Of a stretch of DNA of 64,000 nucleotides, positions 20,798 through 29,568 are shown piece after piece. The stretch's first letter is position 1; every line of letters begins with the position of its first letter. The position numbers were made by a program, and so were the translations under genes. Below the pieces are notes generated by a model, which saw only the letters and a list, made by a program, of their open reading frames with translations, made no database searches and had not been told where the DNA came from. The stretch comes from Bacteroidales bacterium (GTDB lineage: Bacteria > Bacteroidota > Bacteroidia > Bacteroidales > WCHB1-69), in the NCBI GenBank assembly GCA_017554325.1, contig JAFZIP010000005.1:62001-126000 (forward strand). The letters are read 5' to 3'.

Positions 20798-22352
20798 ACT
20801 TCCTGTTCTTCATCAGCTCAATAAACGGATTGAAATAGTTCTCGCCTTTGGTCACCACGCCGGCGAGGCCCTTGCCACCGTTCATCGGACGCTTCACATC
20901 GCCGAAGATACCCTTCTCCAAAGCGGAGAACATGCCTTCCACCTCAATCTGTTTCAGCAGTTCAATGGTGTTGTTCAGGACCGTCTTGGCGCGTTCGCGG
21001 CAGATACCGCCCTCTCTGAATTCCATCTCCTCGCCAATGCTCTTCATGTCGTTGAAGATATAGCGGGCATTCTCGATGGAGAGATAACGGTCGCTCATGA
21101 ACGGCGTGTGGATGGCTTCGGTGGGCATACCGAGCAACTGGATACCCTGATGTGTCCAGATACCGATGATATTGAAGAGGGCATCTTGAATATGGCCACG
21201 GAAGATATTGCCCGTCATGAACTTGGTGGGCGGCATGTATTTGAGGGTTGCTTTCGGGAAGATCTCGCGGGTCATCTGTGCCTGGGCGAGCTCCAGCAGG
21301 AAGCCGTTCTCCAACATCGGATCCATCTCAAAGGCGTGGCCGAGGCCCATCTGCTCCTCCGGAAGCGCGGCGAGCAAAGCAAGCTGTTCGTTGATCAGGT
21401 CGGAAGCGAGCACTGTGTGGGCAGCCTCCACAGCATCGGCGGTGGTCAGGTAGTTATCCTCACCGGTATTGATGATCACGCCGGCATAGCCGTTGATGAT
21501 ACGGGAGAAATATTGGTCAATCAAAGTACGCTGCGGGTTGATGTCGCGGAACAGGATGCCGTAGAGTGCGTCGTTGAGCATCACGTCCAGACGCTCGAGG
21601 GCGCCCATGGCGGCGATTTCGGGCATACAGAGACCGGAGCAGTAGTTGCAGAGGCGAATGTAGCGGCCCACCTCTTCGCCCACCTCATCAAGAGCCTTGC
21701 GCATGATGCGGAAGTTCTCCTGCGTGGCGAACGTGCCGCCGAAGCCCTCGGTCGTGGCGCCGTAAGGCACATAGTCGAGCAAGCTCTGGCCCGTGGTACG
21801 GATCACGGCGATCACATCGGCACCCTGGCGCGCGCCGGCCTGCGCTTGCACCACATCCTCATAGATGTTACCGGTGGCCACAATAATATAAAGGTAGGGT
21901 TTCGGACCCTCGCCGATCGTGTTGAGGTACTCGTTGCGCTTGGCCACATTGCCCTTGATGCGCGTCAGGCAAGCCTCCACAAATGGATAAACAGCCGCCT
22001 GGATCTTATCCAACGAATTGAGTTTCAGCGTGGTGATATCCCAGTTCTCCGTGGCAACCTTCTCTGCAATTGCCTGAGGATTCATGCCCGTTTCCAAAAT
22101 CGCATTACCGATAAAGTAGAGCACGCCTTGGTTCAGGACGCCCTTTTCCAGAAGAGCATCCACCACACGGTTGGGCAACGGCACGCCGTTTTCATCCACC
22201 CCATCAATGCCGATCAGACGGCACAGGGTACGCTCCACAGTCACCGTCGTGTAGGCATCCACAAATTCCTGAACTTGGTTGGCGATGTTCTTTGCCAACT
22301 GCTTTGCCGCGTCAACTTGCGCGAAATCCAATCCGAGTTTACTCTTTCTCAT
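20796..22352 (-). CDS. kamD: Lysine 5,6-aminomutase alpha subunit
   Basis: The 518 residues match the length I recall for KamD (about 516) and its conserved text: MRKSKLGLDFAQVDAAKQLA, QAQAGARQGADVIAVIRTTG, LLDYVPYGATTEGFGGTFAT, RDINPQRTLIDQYFSR. The subunit forms the TIM barrel that holds PLP and substrate; cobalamin is carried by KamE. It heads the minus-strand operon kamD, DUF362, kamE. A TAATTTTG -7 box lies at 22401-22408, and a GAGACGG palindrome lies in the leader. Splitting kamD from kamE by another gene is unusual, since they are generally adjacent. Confidence 0.94.
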   Translation of the reverse strand: MRKSKLGLDFAQVDAAKQLAKNIANQVQEFVDAYTTVTVERTLCRLIGIDGVDENGVPLPNRVVDALLEKGVLNQGVLYFIGNAILETGMNPQAIAEKVATENWDITTLKLNSLDKIQAAVYPFVEACLTRIKGNVAKRNEYLNTIGEGPKPYLYIIVATGNIYEDVVQAQAGARQGADVIAVIRTTGQSLLDYVPYGATTEGFGGTFATQENFRIMRKALDEVGEEVGRYIRLCNYCSGLCMPEIAAMGALERLDVMLNDALYGILFRDINPQRTLIDQYFSRIINGYAGVIINTGEDNYLTTADAVEAAHTVLASDLINEQLALLAALPEEQMGLGHAFEMDPMLENGFLLELAQAQMTREIFPKATLKYMPPTKFMTGNIFRGHIQDALFNIIGIWTHQGIQLLGMPTEAIHTPFMSDRYLSIENARYIFNDMKSIGEEMEFREGGICRERAKTVLNNTIELLKQIEVEGMFSALEKGIFGDVKRPMNGGKGLAGVVTKGENYFNPFIELMKNRK

Positions 22353-22377
22353 ATTTTCCTATTTTTTACATCATTGG

Positions 22378-22397
22378 AGACGGTGCATGCACCGTCT
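22378..22397. repeat. GAGACGG palindrome in the kamD leader
   Basis: AGACGGTGCATGCACCGTCT is a perfect 20-base palindrome. It lies between the -7 box and the kamD start. Together with the copy at 23250 it brackets the glycosyltransferase gene. Confidence 0.8.
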
Positions 22398-22400
22398 TTA

Positions 22401-22408
22401 CAAAATTA
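22401..22408 (-). promoter_or_regulatory. -7 promoter box of kamD
   Basis: Reads TAATTTTG on the minus strand and lies directly after the upstream glycosyltransferase stop codon. No clear -33 element at the usual distance. Confidence 0.4.
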
Positions 22409-23149
22409 TCATTCAAAGATCGTAAAGTGGGCCAAATGCCACTTCTGGAGGCGATACTGGACAGAGGTCCAGAGCACTCCCCATCCATACTTGCTGCTTC
22501 GGCGGAAGTTGATGGAAGAGGCTTCCGGGAAGTACTTCGTGGGGCAGGTGATCTCGGCTATCTCGTAGTCTGCGTAGAAGATCTGCGCCAGCATCTGGTT
22601 GTCGAACACGAAGTCGTCGGAGTCGGCCATGAAGTTGATGGCGCGCAGCACATCCGCCGAGAAAGCGCGGTAACCCGTGTGGTACTCCGACAGCTTCTGC
22701 CCCATCAGCACATTCTGGAAGAAGGTCAGACAGCGGTTGAAGAAGTACTTGTAGCGCGGCATGCCGCCCTTGCGTGCGCCTGTGCCCAGAATGCGCGAGC
22801 CCAACACCACAGGATACACCCCGTTGACAATCACGTACACCATCGACTCGATGAGTCGCGGCGTGTACTGGTAGTCGGGATGCAACATCACCACCACATC
22901 CGCGCCCAGGTCTAGGGCCTTGGCGTAGCACGACTTCTGGTTGCCTCCGTACCCTTTGTTTTCGTCATGGCAGATAATGTGCCGGATACCCAACGCGCGC
23001 GCCACCTCCACCGTGTCGTCCGAGGAGTTGTCATCCACCAGGATCACCTCATCCACGATGTCCATCGGAACCTCCCCGTACGTCCTTTCCAGCGTCAAAG
23101 CTGCATTGTACGCCGGCAGCACCACACAAATCTTCTTGCCTTTCAACAT
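22409..23149 (-). CDS. Family 2 glycosyltransferase, dolichol-phosphate-mannosyltransferase-like
   Basis: The 246 residues begin KKICVVLPAYNAALTLERTY and contain VILVDDNSSDDT and VVMLHPDYQYTP, the motifs of polyprenyl-phosphate glycosyltransferases of the DPM1 type. GSRILGTGARKGGMP follows the pattern GSR...GG at the acceptor side. No C-terminal membrane pair is present, so it is a soluble or peripheral enzyme. It is transcribed away from rbfA; the two starts are 142 bases apart, with facing promoters. The donor is unknown; a role in lipid-linked sugar supply is inference. Confidence 0.87.
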   Translation of the reverse strand: MLKGKKICVVLPAYNAALTLERTYGEVPMDIVDEVILVDDNSSDDTVEVARALGIRHIICHDENKGYGGNQKSCYAKALDLGADVVVMLHPDYQYTPRLIESMVYVIVNGVYPVVLGSRILGTGARKGGMPRYKYFFNRCLTFFQNVLMGQKLSEYHTGYRAFSADVLRAINFMADSDDFVFDNQMLAQIFYADYEIAEITCPTKYFPEASSINFRRSSKYGWGVLWTSVQYRLQKWHLAHFTIFE

Positions 23150-23174
23150 TTTCCGTCAATCCGAAAAAAACGGG

Positions 23175-23205
23175 CAAAGATACAAAAAAAAGGGATATTT
23201 CCAAA
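23175..23205 (-). promoter_or_regulatory. Promoter of the glycosyltransferase gene
   Basis: On the minus strand TTTG (23205-23202) is followed after 19 bases by TATCTTTG (23182-23175), close to the Bacteroidota -33/-7 arrangement. Confidence 0.6.
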
Positions 23206-23206
23206 A

Positions 23207-23239
23207 TTTGAGACAACTACGAACATTTTTGTATTTTTG
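23207..23239 (+). promoter_or_regulatory. Promoter of the rbfA operon
   Basis: TTTG at 23207-23210 and TATTTTTG at 23232-23239 are spaced by 21 bases. The element is back to back with the glycosyltransferase promoter. Confidence 0.6.
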
Positions 23240-23249
23240 CACCGAAAAA

Positions 23250-23271
23250 GAGACGGTGCATGCGCCGTCTC
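23250..23271. repeat. GAGACGG palindrome in the rbfA leader
   Basis: A 22-base palindrome with one G-T type mismatch, built on GAGACGGTGCATGC. It begins ten bases after the -7 box, so the rbfA transcript would start with this hairpin. Confidence 0.75.
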
Positions 23272-23290
23272 TAACAACAAATAACCTATC

Positions 23291-23626
23291 ATGAATACCA
23301 CACGACAACAGAAAATAGCTTCACTTCTGCAGCGCGAGCTGGCCAACATTTTCCTGCAAGACAGCAAGAGCATCTACAACTGCATGATCACGGTCACCAA
23401 GGCCACCATAACCTCCGACCTCTCCATCGCGCGAGGATATCTGAGCATCTACATGGCAGACAACAAAGACGCGGTGATAGCCGCCGTGCGCGCCAACACC
23501 AAGGACATCCGATTCCGGCTGGGCCAGAGAATCAAGAACCAGCTACGCGTCGTGCCCCAACTGGAGTTTTTCATTGACGACACGCTGGACTACATGGAAA
23601 ATATCGACCGCCTACTGAAACAATAA
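23291..23626 (+). CDS. rbfA: Ribosome-binding factor A
   Basis: A 111-residue KH-like protein. It starts TTRQQKIASLLQRELANIFLQ and ends VPQLEFFIDDTLDYMENIDRLLKQ, the two ends that identify RbfA. The protein assists 16S rRNA maturation and late assembly of the small ribosomal subunit. The length is normal for the family. It leads a tight operon: the next gene starts two bases after the stop. The leader starts with a palindromic repeat. Confidence 0.92.
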   Translation: MNTTRQQKIASLLQRELANIFLQDSKSIYNCMITVTKATITSDLSIARGYLSIYMADNKDAVIAAVRANTKDIRFRLGQRIKNQLRVVPQLEFFIDDTLDYMENIDRLLKQ

Positions 23627-23628
23627 CC

Positions 23629-24861
23629 GTGAAACTGGAGCAGCACAAAACGGCCTTTTTCTTCGCATTGAGGTATCTGTTCGCCAAGAAACAGCACAAC
23701 ATCATCAATGTCATTTCCCTGATTTCCATGATCGGCATCATGGTCAGCGGCGCGGCACTGGTTATTGTGCTCTCTGTCTTCAACGGCATGGAGCAGATGA
23801 TCGGAGGCTGGTTCAACGCCTTCAACCCCGACTTTGAGATCACCCTTGCGGAAGGCAAGTCTTTCGCTTCGGAGGCCATCCCGATGGACAAGATCGCGTC
23901 TCTGCCGGAAGTGGCCTCAGTGCACGAAGTGGCCAGCGACCTCACGCTCGCCACATACGGCGAGTGCCAGGAGTTAGTGCAACTCAAAGGCGTGTCCCCT
24001 GACTATCTCAACCGCGAGGGCTACGCCGACATGCTGATCGACGGCAGTTTCGACTTCTATCATGGCAACCAGCCATGCGCTATTGTGGGCAGCATTGCCG
24101 CAGGCAAGTTGCAAATCAACCTCCTCAGCTACGACTTGATGAAGCTGTACTACCCCAAACGCACCAAGAAGAACCTGTCGAATCCCGCAGAAGCCTTCAA
24201 CACCCGCTATCTACATCCCTCCGGCGTGTTCAGCACCAACACTTCGCACGACCAGACCATCGTTTTCTGCCCCATCGACTTTGTGCGCGATTTGATGCAG
24301 TACGAAGGACAGGCAACCTCTGTGGAGGTACAATTGAAAAACAGCAAAGATTACACAAAAGTGCAGCCCCGGATTCAGGAACTGGCAGGCGACAAGTTCA
24401 TCGTCAAGAACAAGTATCAGCAGGAAGAGACCTTGTTCCGGACCATGCAGTCGGAAAAACTCATCATCTACGTCATCCTGGCCTTCATCCTTCTGGTGGC
24501 CGCCTTCAACATCATCGGTTCTTTGGGCATGCTGATTTTGGAAAAACGGAGTGACACGCGGATTCTGCGCAACATGGGCGCACCCGACACGCTGCTGAGC
24601 CGCATCTTCCTTTACGAGGGCGTGCTTATCTCCTGCATCGGCGGACTGGCCGGCATGTTGCTCGGCGCCATCATCTGCCTGATTCAGCAGACCTTCCACG
24701 TGGTCAAACTGGGCGGCGGCGACCATTATCTGGTACAACACTACCCCGTTGCCATGCAATTCACCGACTTTATATGGGTCGGCATCACCATCTTAGCCAT
24801 CAGCCTCATCACCTCCTGCATTCCGGCGCTGGCCATGAAGCGAAACGCCAACAAAAAATAA
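23629..24861 (+). CDS. LolC/LolE-type lipoprotein-releasing ABC permease
   Basis: The start is GTG two bases after the rbfA stop. An N-terminal membrane segment (NVISLISMIGIMVSGAALVIVLSVFNGM) is followed by a periplasmic domain of about 220 residues. Three C-terminal segments come next (VILAFILLVAAFNIIGSLGMLI, near 330-350 and 385-402). This is the FtsX-like MacB/LolE layout. LolC/E with LolD extracts lipoproteins from the inner membrane for LolA. No lolD is adjacent; a separate lolA lies at 44676. Bacteroidota usually have one fused-function permease of this kind, so C versus E cannot be assigned. Confidence 0.88.
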   Translation: MKLEQHKTAFFFALRYLFAKKQHNIINVISLISMIGIMVSGAALVIVLSVFNGMEQMIGGWFNAFNPDFEITLAEGKSFASEAIPMDKIASLPEVASVHEVASDLTLATYGECQELVQLKGVSPDYLNREGYADMLIDGSFDFYHGNQPCAIVGSIAAGKLQINLLSYDLMKLYYPKRTKKNLSNPAEAFNTRYLHPSGVFSTNTSHDQTIVFCPIDFVRDLMQYEGQATSVEVQLKNSKDYTKVQPRIQELAGDKFIVKNKYQQEETLFRTMQSEKLIIYVILAFILLVAAFNIIGSLGMLILEKRSDTRILRNMGAPDTLLSRIFLYEGVLISCIGGLAGMLLGAIICLIQQTFHVVKLGGGDHYLVQHYPVAMQFTDFIWVGITILAISLITSCIPALAMKRNANKK

Positions 24862-24867
24862 GCGATT

Positions 24868-27222
24868 ATGAAAAGACATATCCTTTTAACCATACTGCTG
24901 CTCGCGGTCGTGCACCTGCAGGGACAAATCCCCATTGGGCAATTCCGCAGCCATATTCCCCTGCACAGTTTCCACTCTGTGGCGGTAGGCGACGACTACG
25001 TGTATGCCGCTGCCAACAACGGCTTGATGCTGTTAGAGAAGAAGACGCTCAACGACGACCAACCCAACCTCTCCTCATGGACGAAAGTGGAGGGCCTTTC
25101 AGATGTGGACATCGCCCTTATCCAGTACGACCGGCCGCACCATGTCTTGCTTGTCATCTACAGAAACGGCAACCTGGATTTCATCAAAGATGACAAACTG
25201 TACAACATCAGCGACATCAAAGACAAGCAGCTGACTGGATCCAAAGAGGCATCGCACATCCGCATCCACGACAACATCGCCTATATCGTGTACGACTTCG
25301 GCGTTGTCCTGCTCAATCTGGACAACCGCCTGATTGAAGACAGCTGGTTCACAAAAGACGAGGACACACTGCTGACAGCCCGCGACATTGCCATCAGCGA
25401 GAACCGCTACTATATCAGTACAAACAACGGCATTTACAGCATCTCACGCAGCCACCCCATCCCATCCAACTTCCTGGAATGGAGCAAGGAGCCTGTGGAA
25501 AGCGAGGAGTTCGACCATCTGTTCTACATCGACGGACACCTGTATGCCAACCGGAATGCCACAAATGAAGTCTCCAATGAGGTCAAAGACACCCTTTATG
25601 TTCTGTGGCAGGGCGAATGGAGCCCCACGACTCTGACATACAACAATGTGATGAGCATCACAGGGCTTGGAAACGAGATGGCCGTATGCAACCAGTTTGA
25701 GGTGGAGGTTTTGGATGCCGAAGGCACGCTTGCATTCAAGGCAATCTGGTACAGGGACGACAACTCCTATCCATACGCCAGAGAAGCGGTGCTGGATGAA
25801 GACATGATATGGGTAGCCGACGCCAACTATGGGCTTATCGCCGCCAACAGGACTTATTATTACACGAAAGAGCTGACCTTAAACGGCCCGTATGCTGTCA
25901 CCGCACATGGTATGTGCAGCCACAACGGGATACTGGCTGCCGTCCCGGGTGCCACCAGCGCATCGTTCGGCCCCAGATACCAATACCCCTCTTTAAGCTG
26001 GTTCGTCAACAACCGTTGGCACTCCAACTCTTCAGATTTCTTCCATTATGACCCCATGCATACAACTGCCGACTTCATCAATGTCATCATCAACCCCAAC
26101 GACGAGTCGGAATGGTACATCGCATCCTGGGGCAACGGTCTCTTCAAATGCAAAGACCATAAGCTCTCCGCGCACTACAATGCGGCCAACAGTCCGCTGG
26201 ACTCCATCATGCAAGGCAGCACCTTTGTGTCAGGGCTCGCGTTCGACAAGAAAGGCAATCTCTGGATGACCAACAGCCAATGCGGCAAAATGCTGAAGAT
26301 GTTGGAGCCCAATGGCACATGGCACGCATACAACATCACCTCCGGGGTCATCACCGCCACCGATGGTGTGGTAGCCCAGCATCTGCTGGTGGACTCCCGA
26401 GGATACAAGTGGGTTACATTCCCCCGCGACGACAACCTCAACAAATACCATCTGGTGGTGTTCAATGACAACGGCACATACGACAACACTGGAGACGACC
26501 AGTTCCAGCGCATTGACATGAACACTGCCGCACGGGTCAACTCGTCCACCGTCTATTGCATCGCCGAGGACAAGGACGGCGAAATCTGGATCGGCACCGA
26601 CAAGGGCATCAAGGTCATCTACTACCCTTCCAAAGTGTTTGATGGCACGGCGTTGCCCAACAACATCCTATTGGAGCAGGACGGCTACGTTTCAGTTCTA
26701 TTCGAGTACGAGGAAATCACCGCTCTTGCCGTGGACGGCGCCAACCGCAAGTGGGTCGGCACCAACAAGGCCGGCGTGTTTCTGATGAGCGAAAACGGAC
26801 AAGAACAGTTGCTGCATTTCACAGCAGAGGATCACCCGCTCTTCTCCAACCAGATCATCAGCATCTGCATCGACGACCTGACCGGCGAGGTCTTCTTCGG
26901 CACCGCCAAGGGACTGGTCAGCTACCGGAGTACCGCCACCAAGGGTTCCGACAGCTACGAAGACTTGCTGGTATTTCCCAATCCCGTGCACCACGATTAC
27001 AACGGCATGGTGGCCGTGAAAGGACTGAAGACCAACTCCTTGTGCAAGATCACCGATGCGTCTGGCAAACTCGTTTGGCAAGGCTACAGCGAAGGCGGAC
27101 AGCTCGTGTGGGACTGCAAGGACCACTTTGGCAACCGCCCCGCCACGGGCGTCTATTTCGTCATGGCATCCGACGAAGAGGGCAAGGAGAAAATCGTCAC
27201 CAAGTTCCTCTTCATCCACTAA
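24868..27222 (+). CDS. porZ: T9SS attachment-complex protein PorZ
   Basis: The 784 residues have a signal peptide (MKRHILLTILLLAVVHLQGQ). Two seven-bladed-propeller-like regions follow, with repeated W-x-G-T/A and LAVDGANRKWVGTNKAGVFLM-type blades. The end is a T9SS sorting domain (LLVFPNPVHHDYNGMVAVKGL to IVTKFLFIH). This plan and length match PorZ of Porphyromonas gingivalis (about 776 residues), an outer-membrane-surface protein that delivers anionic lipopolysaccharide to the PorU sortase. The neighbour recO supports the call, since I recall the pair elsewhere in the phylum. A generic two-component-regulator propeller protein is the alternative. Confidence 0.8.
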   Translation: MKRHILLTILLLAVVHLQGQIPIGQFRSHIPLHSFHSVAVGDDYVYAAANNGLMLLEKKTLNDDQPNLSSWTKVEGLSDVDIALIQYDRPHHVLLVIYRNGNLDFIKDDKLYNISDIKDKQLTGSKEASHIRIHDNIAYIVYDFGVVLLNLDNRLIEDSWFTKDEDTLLTARDIAISENRYYISTNNGIYSISRSHPIPSNFLEWSKEPVESEEFDHLFYIDGHLYANRNATNEVSNEVKDTLYVLWQGEWSPTTLTYNNVMSITGLGNEMAVCNQFEVEVLDAEGTLAFKAIWYRDDNSYPYAREAVLDEDMIWVADANYGLIAANRTYYYTKELTLNGPYAVTAHGMCSHNGILAAVPGATSASFGPRYQYPSLSWFVNNRWHSNSSDFFHYDPMHTTADFINVIINPNDESEWYIASWGNGLFKCKDHKLSAHYNAANSPLDSIMQGSTFVSGLAFDKKGNLWMTNSQCGKMLKMLEPNGTWHAYNITSGVITATDGVVAQHLLVDSRGYKWVTFPRDDNLNKYHLVVFNDNGTYDNTGDDQFQRIDMNTAARVNSSTVYCIAEDKDGEIWIGTDKGIKVIYYPSKVFDGTALPNNILLEQDGYVSVLFEYEEITALAVDGANRKWVGTNKAGVFLMSENGQEQLLHFTAEDHPLFSNQIISICIDDLTGEVFFGTAKGLVSYRSTATKGSDSYEDLLVFPNPVHHDYNGMVAVKGLKTNSLCKITDASGKLVWQGYSEGGQLVWDCKDHFGNRPATGVYFVMASDEEGKEKIVTKFLFIH

Positions 27223-27239
27223 ACTAAACAGACTCCGAC

Positions 27240-27956
27240 ATGAACATCACCACGGCCGGGATTGTGCTGCACAGCACCAAATACTCCGACACCTCCCTGA
27301 TTGTCAAGATTTTCACGGAGGCACAGGGCACGCAGTCCTTCATCGTGAAAGGCGCGTTCAGCAAGAAAAGCCGTGTCAAAGCGGCCCTCTTTTCCCCTAT
27401 GGCACTGGTCAACATCACCTACAACGACCACGGCGGAGACAAGCTCAAATATCTCAAAGACATCATGCGCCGGAGCACGGCGGCCGACATGGGCTTCGAC
27501 CCTGTAAAGAGTTCCATCTTGTTATTCTATAACGAGTTAGTTTACAAACTACTGTTTGACACAGGGCCCGACACCGTGTTGTTTCATTTTTTGGAAGATG
27601 AGGTTCTCAAAATTGCCGAGGCAGAAAGCTGTCCTGCCGACACACCGTTGCGGTTTCTCATCCGTTTGAGTATCATCCTTGGTTTTTTCCCCGAAAACAA
27701 TTTCACCGACAACACACCCTATTTCTCTTTGACCGAATGTCGTTTCCAACCCTGGCGGATGGACGAGCAGAGCGAACTTCCCGAGGCTGAAAGCCGGTAT
27801 CTCGCCCAGTTGCTGCGCGATGAAAATGCGCCTATTCCTGACCGCCAGACCCGAAACAACCTGCTGCGCTATCTGATCGAATACTACAAGATTCACAACG
27901 AGCATCTCTCCAATATGGAGTCTGTAGCCGTGTTGGCGGACATCCTGCACGCCTGA
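27240..27956 (+). CDS. recO: DNA repair protein RecO
   Basis: The 238 residues begin TTAGIVLHSTKYSDTSLIVKIFTEAQG, the OB-fold start typical of RecO. A helical region follows, then a second region with LRFLIRLSIILGFFPENNF. RecO with RecR loads RecA onto gapped DNA. The zinc-finger cysteines present in some RecO proteins are absent, as is usual in Bacteroidota. It closes the rbfA-lolC/E-porZ-recO run. Confidence 0.9.
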   Translation: MNITTAGIVLHSTKYSDTSLIVKIFTEAQGTQSFIVKGAFSKKSRVKAALFSPMALVNITYNDHGGDKLKYLKDIMRRSTAADMGFDPVKSSILLFYNELVYKLLFDTGPDTVLFHFLEDEVLKIAEAESCPADTPLRFLIRLSIILGFFPENNFTDNTPYFSLTECRFQPWRMDEQSELPEAESRYLAQLLRDENAPIPDRQTRNNLLRYLIEYYKIHNEHLSNMESVAVLADILHA

Positions 27957-27996
27957 GCCCACATCCTGGTGCGAGCAAATATTTCAATATTTTTAC

Positions 27997-28004
27997 TATT
28001 TTTG
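27997..28004 (+). promoter_or_regulatory. -7 promoter box of the pigment cluster
   Basis: TATTTTTG, 52 bases before the ammonia-lyase ATG. It probably drives the whole same-strand run to about 34.8 kb. Confidence 0.5.
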
Positions 28005-28055
28005 CAGCCTTTTTGGCAAGGTTAATTATATTGACATTTTCTAAAATATCGCACC

Positions 28056-29567
28056 ATGCAATTTTCTGAAATAGAGAGTATTCTATTCGAAGGTAAAACA
28101 CTAGAGGTAACTCCTGAGGCAAGAAAACAAATGGAGGACTCCTTCAATTTCCTAAAAGAGTTTTCCAAAGACAAAGTCATATATGGCATCAACACGGGTT
28201 TCGGGCCCATGGCTCAATATCGAGTCAATGATGAGGACGTGAAAGCCCTGCAGTACAACATCATCCGCAGCCACTCTTGCGGTGCGGGCGAGCCTTTCCC
28301 AGAACTGTATGTGAAGGCCGCCATGCTGGCACGCTACCACACGTTCGTGAGAGGCAAATCGGGCGTGGATCCCTACGCGCTGGAGCTGCTCCGCACGTTC
28401 ATCAACAAGGGCATCTGTCCGGTCATCCCGCAACACGGCAGCGTGGGTGCGTCGGGCGACTTGGTACAGCTGGCTCACATGGCCCTGACGCTGATCGGTG
28501 AGGGTGAAGTCTTCTACCAGGGCAAGCGCAGACCGACAGCCGAGGTCATGAAAGAGCTGAACATCACCCCGCTGAAACCGACCATGCGCGAGGGCCTCGC
28601 CCTGAACAACGGCACCGCCATGATGACCGGTGTGGGCATCGTGAACCTGCACTATGCCAAGAAGCTGCTTGACTATGCGCTCATCGCTTCCGTCATGATC
28701 AACGAAATCGCCGAATCCTACGACGACTTCATGGCCAAGGAGCTGAACGACCTGAAGAACCACGAAGGCCAGTCCGTCATCGCACGGAAGATGCTGGAGA
28801 TCGCCAACGGCACCCAATGCATGCGCAAACGTGCCGTGGAGATGTTCCACCGCCACGAGGAGAAAGTGTTCACCCACAAGGTGCAACCCTACTACTCGCT
28901 GCGCTGCGTGCCCCAGATTCTCGGTCCCATCTACGACGCCTACATGTTCACGGAAAAGATCTTGGAGGAAGAATTCAACGCTGTGGATGACAATCCTGTG
29001 GTCGATATGGACACCGAGACCGTATATCATGGCGGCAACTTCCATGGCGACTATATCTCGTTCGAAATGGACAAGCTGAAAATCGCCACCACGAAGATCG
29101 CTGTGCTCATGGAGCGCCAACTCAACTACCTGTGCCACGACCGTATCAACGGCATCCTGCCCCCGTTCCTGAACCTGGGCACTCTGGGCCTCACCTACGG
29201 CATCCAGGCCATGCAGTTCACCGCATGTTCCACCACCGCCGAATGCCAGACGCTCTCCAACTCCATGTACGTGCACAGCATCCCTAACAACAATGACAAC
29301 CAGGATGTGGTCAGCATGGGCACCAACTCCGCCATTTTGGCCAAGCGCGTTATCGACAACTGCTACCAAGTGATGGCCATCCACTTCATCGCCCTGGTGC
29401 AAGCCGTGGATTGCATCAACGTTCAGGACAAACTGTCGCCCTTCACGAAAAACATCTACAACGAAGTGCGCCAGATTGTCCCGAAATTCATAGAAGACAC
29501 GCCCAAAGACGCGGACATCCAAAACGTTATCGATTATTTAATTGCAAAGAAAACCAATATCTTATAA
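28056..29567 (+). CDS. Tyrosine ammonia-lyase of the flexirubin type
   Basis: The 503 residues belong to the MIO-dependent aromatic amino acid lyases. The Ala-Ser-Gly that forms the MIO group is at 132-134 (GSVGASGDLVQL). The catalytic Tyr is at 43 (VIYGINTGFG). SFNFLKEFSKDKVIYGINTG, MAQYRV and YHGGNFHGDYIS closely follow the F. johnsoniae flexirubin-cluster tyrosine ammonia-lyase as I remember it. The substrate-selectivity pair is Ser-His (72-73), which by simple rules would mean histidine. The F. johnsoniae tyrosine enzyme also has it, and hut genes are absent here. The product would be 4-coumarate, the aryl starter of the pigment. It is the first gene of the cluster, two bases from fabG. 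Confidence 0.88.
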   Translation: MQFSEIESILFEGKTLEVTPEARKQMEDSFNFLKEFSKDKVIYGINTGFGPMAQYRVNDEDVKALQYNIIRSHSCGAGEPFPELYVKAAMLARYHTFVRGKSGVDPYALELLRTFINKGICPVIPQHGSVGASGDLVQLAHMALTLIGEGEVFYQGKRRPTAEVMKELNITPLKPTMREGLALNNGTAMMTGVGIVNLHYAKKLLDYALIASVMINEIAESYDDFMAKELNDLKNHEGQSVIARKMLEIANGTQCMRKRAVEMFHRHEEKVFTHKVQPYYSLRCVPQILGPIYDAYMFTEKILEEEFNAVDDNPVVDMDTETVYHGGNFHGDYISFEMDKLKIATTKIAVLMERQLNYLCHDRINGILPPFLNLGTLGLTYGIQAMQFTACSTTAECQTLSNSMYVHSIPNNNDNQDVVSMGTNSAILAKRVIDNCYQVMAIHFIALVQAVDCINVQDKLSPFTKNIYNEVRQIVPKFIEDTPKDADIQNVIDYLIAKKTNIL

Positions 29568-29568
29568 C

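Noticed and set aside
21108..22568. 486-codon plus-strand frame opposite kamD
   Set aside because: Antisense shadow of kamD. It reads through the kamD leader and palindrome and has no recognisable domain.
28152..29522. Long minus-strand frame opposite the ammonia-lyase gene
   Set aside because: It is a shadow of a GC-rich coding strand: no motif, His/Val-rich text, and the plus strand has a clear enzyme.
28056..29567. Histidine ammonia-lyase (HutH) as the identity of the lyase
   Set aside because: The Ser-His pair fits HutH, but overall text matches the F. johnsoniae tyrosine enzyme, which has the same pair, and the neighbours are pigment genes rather than hut genes.
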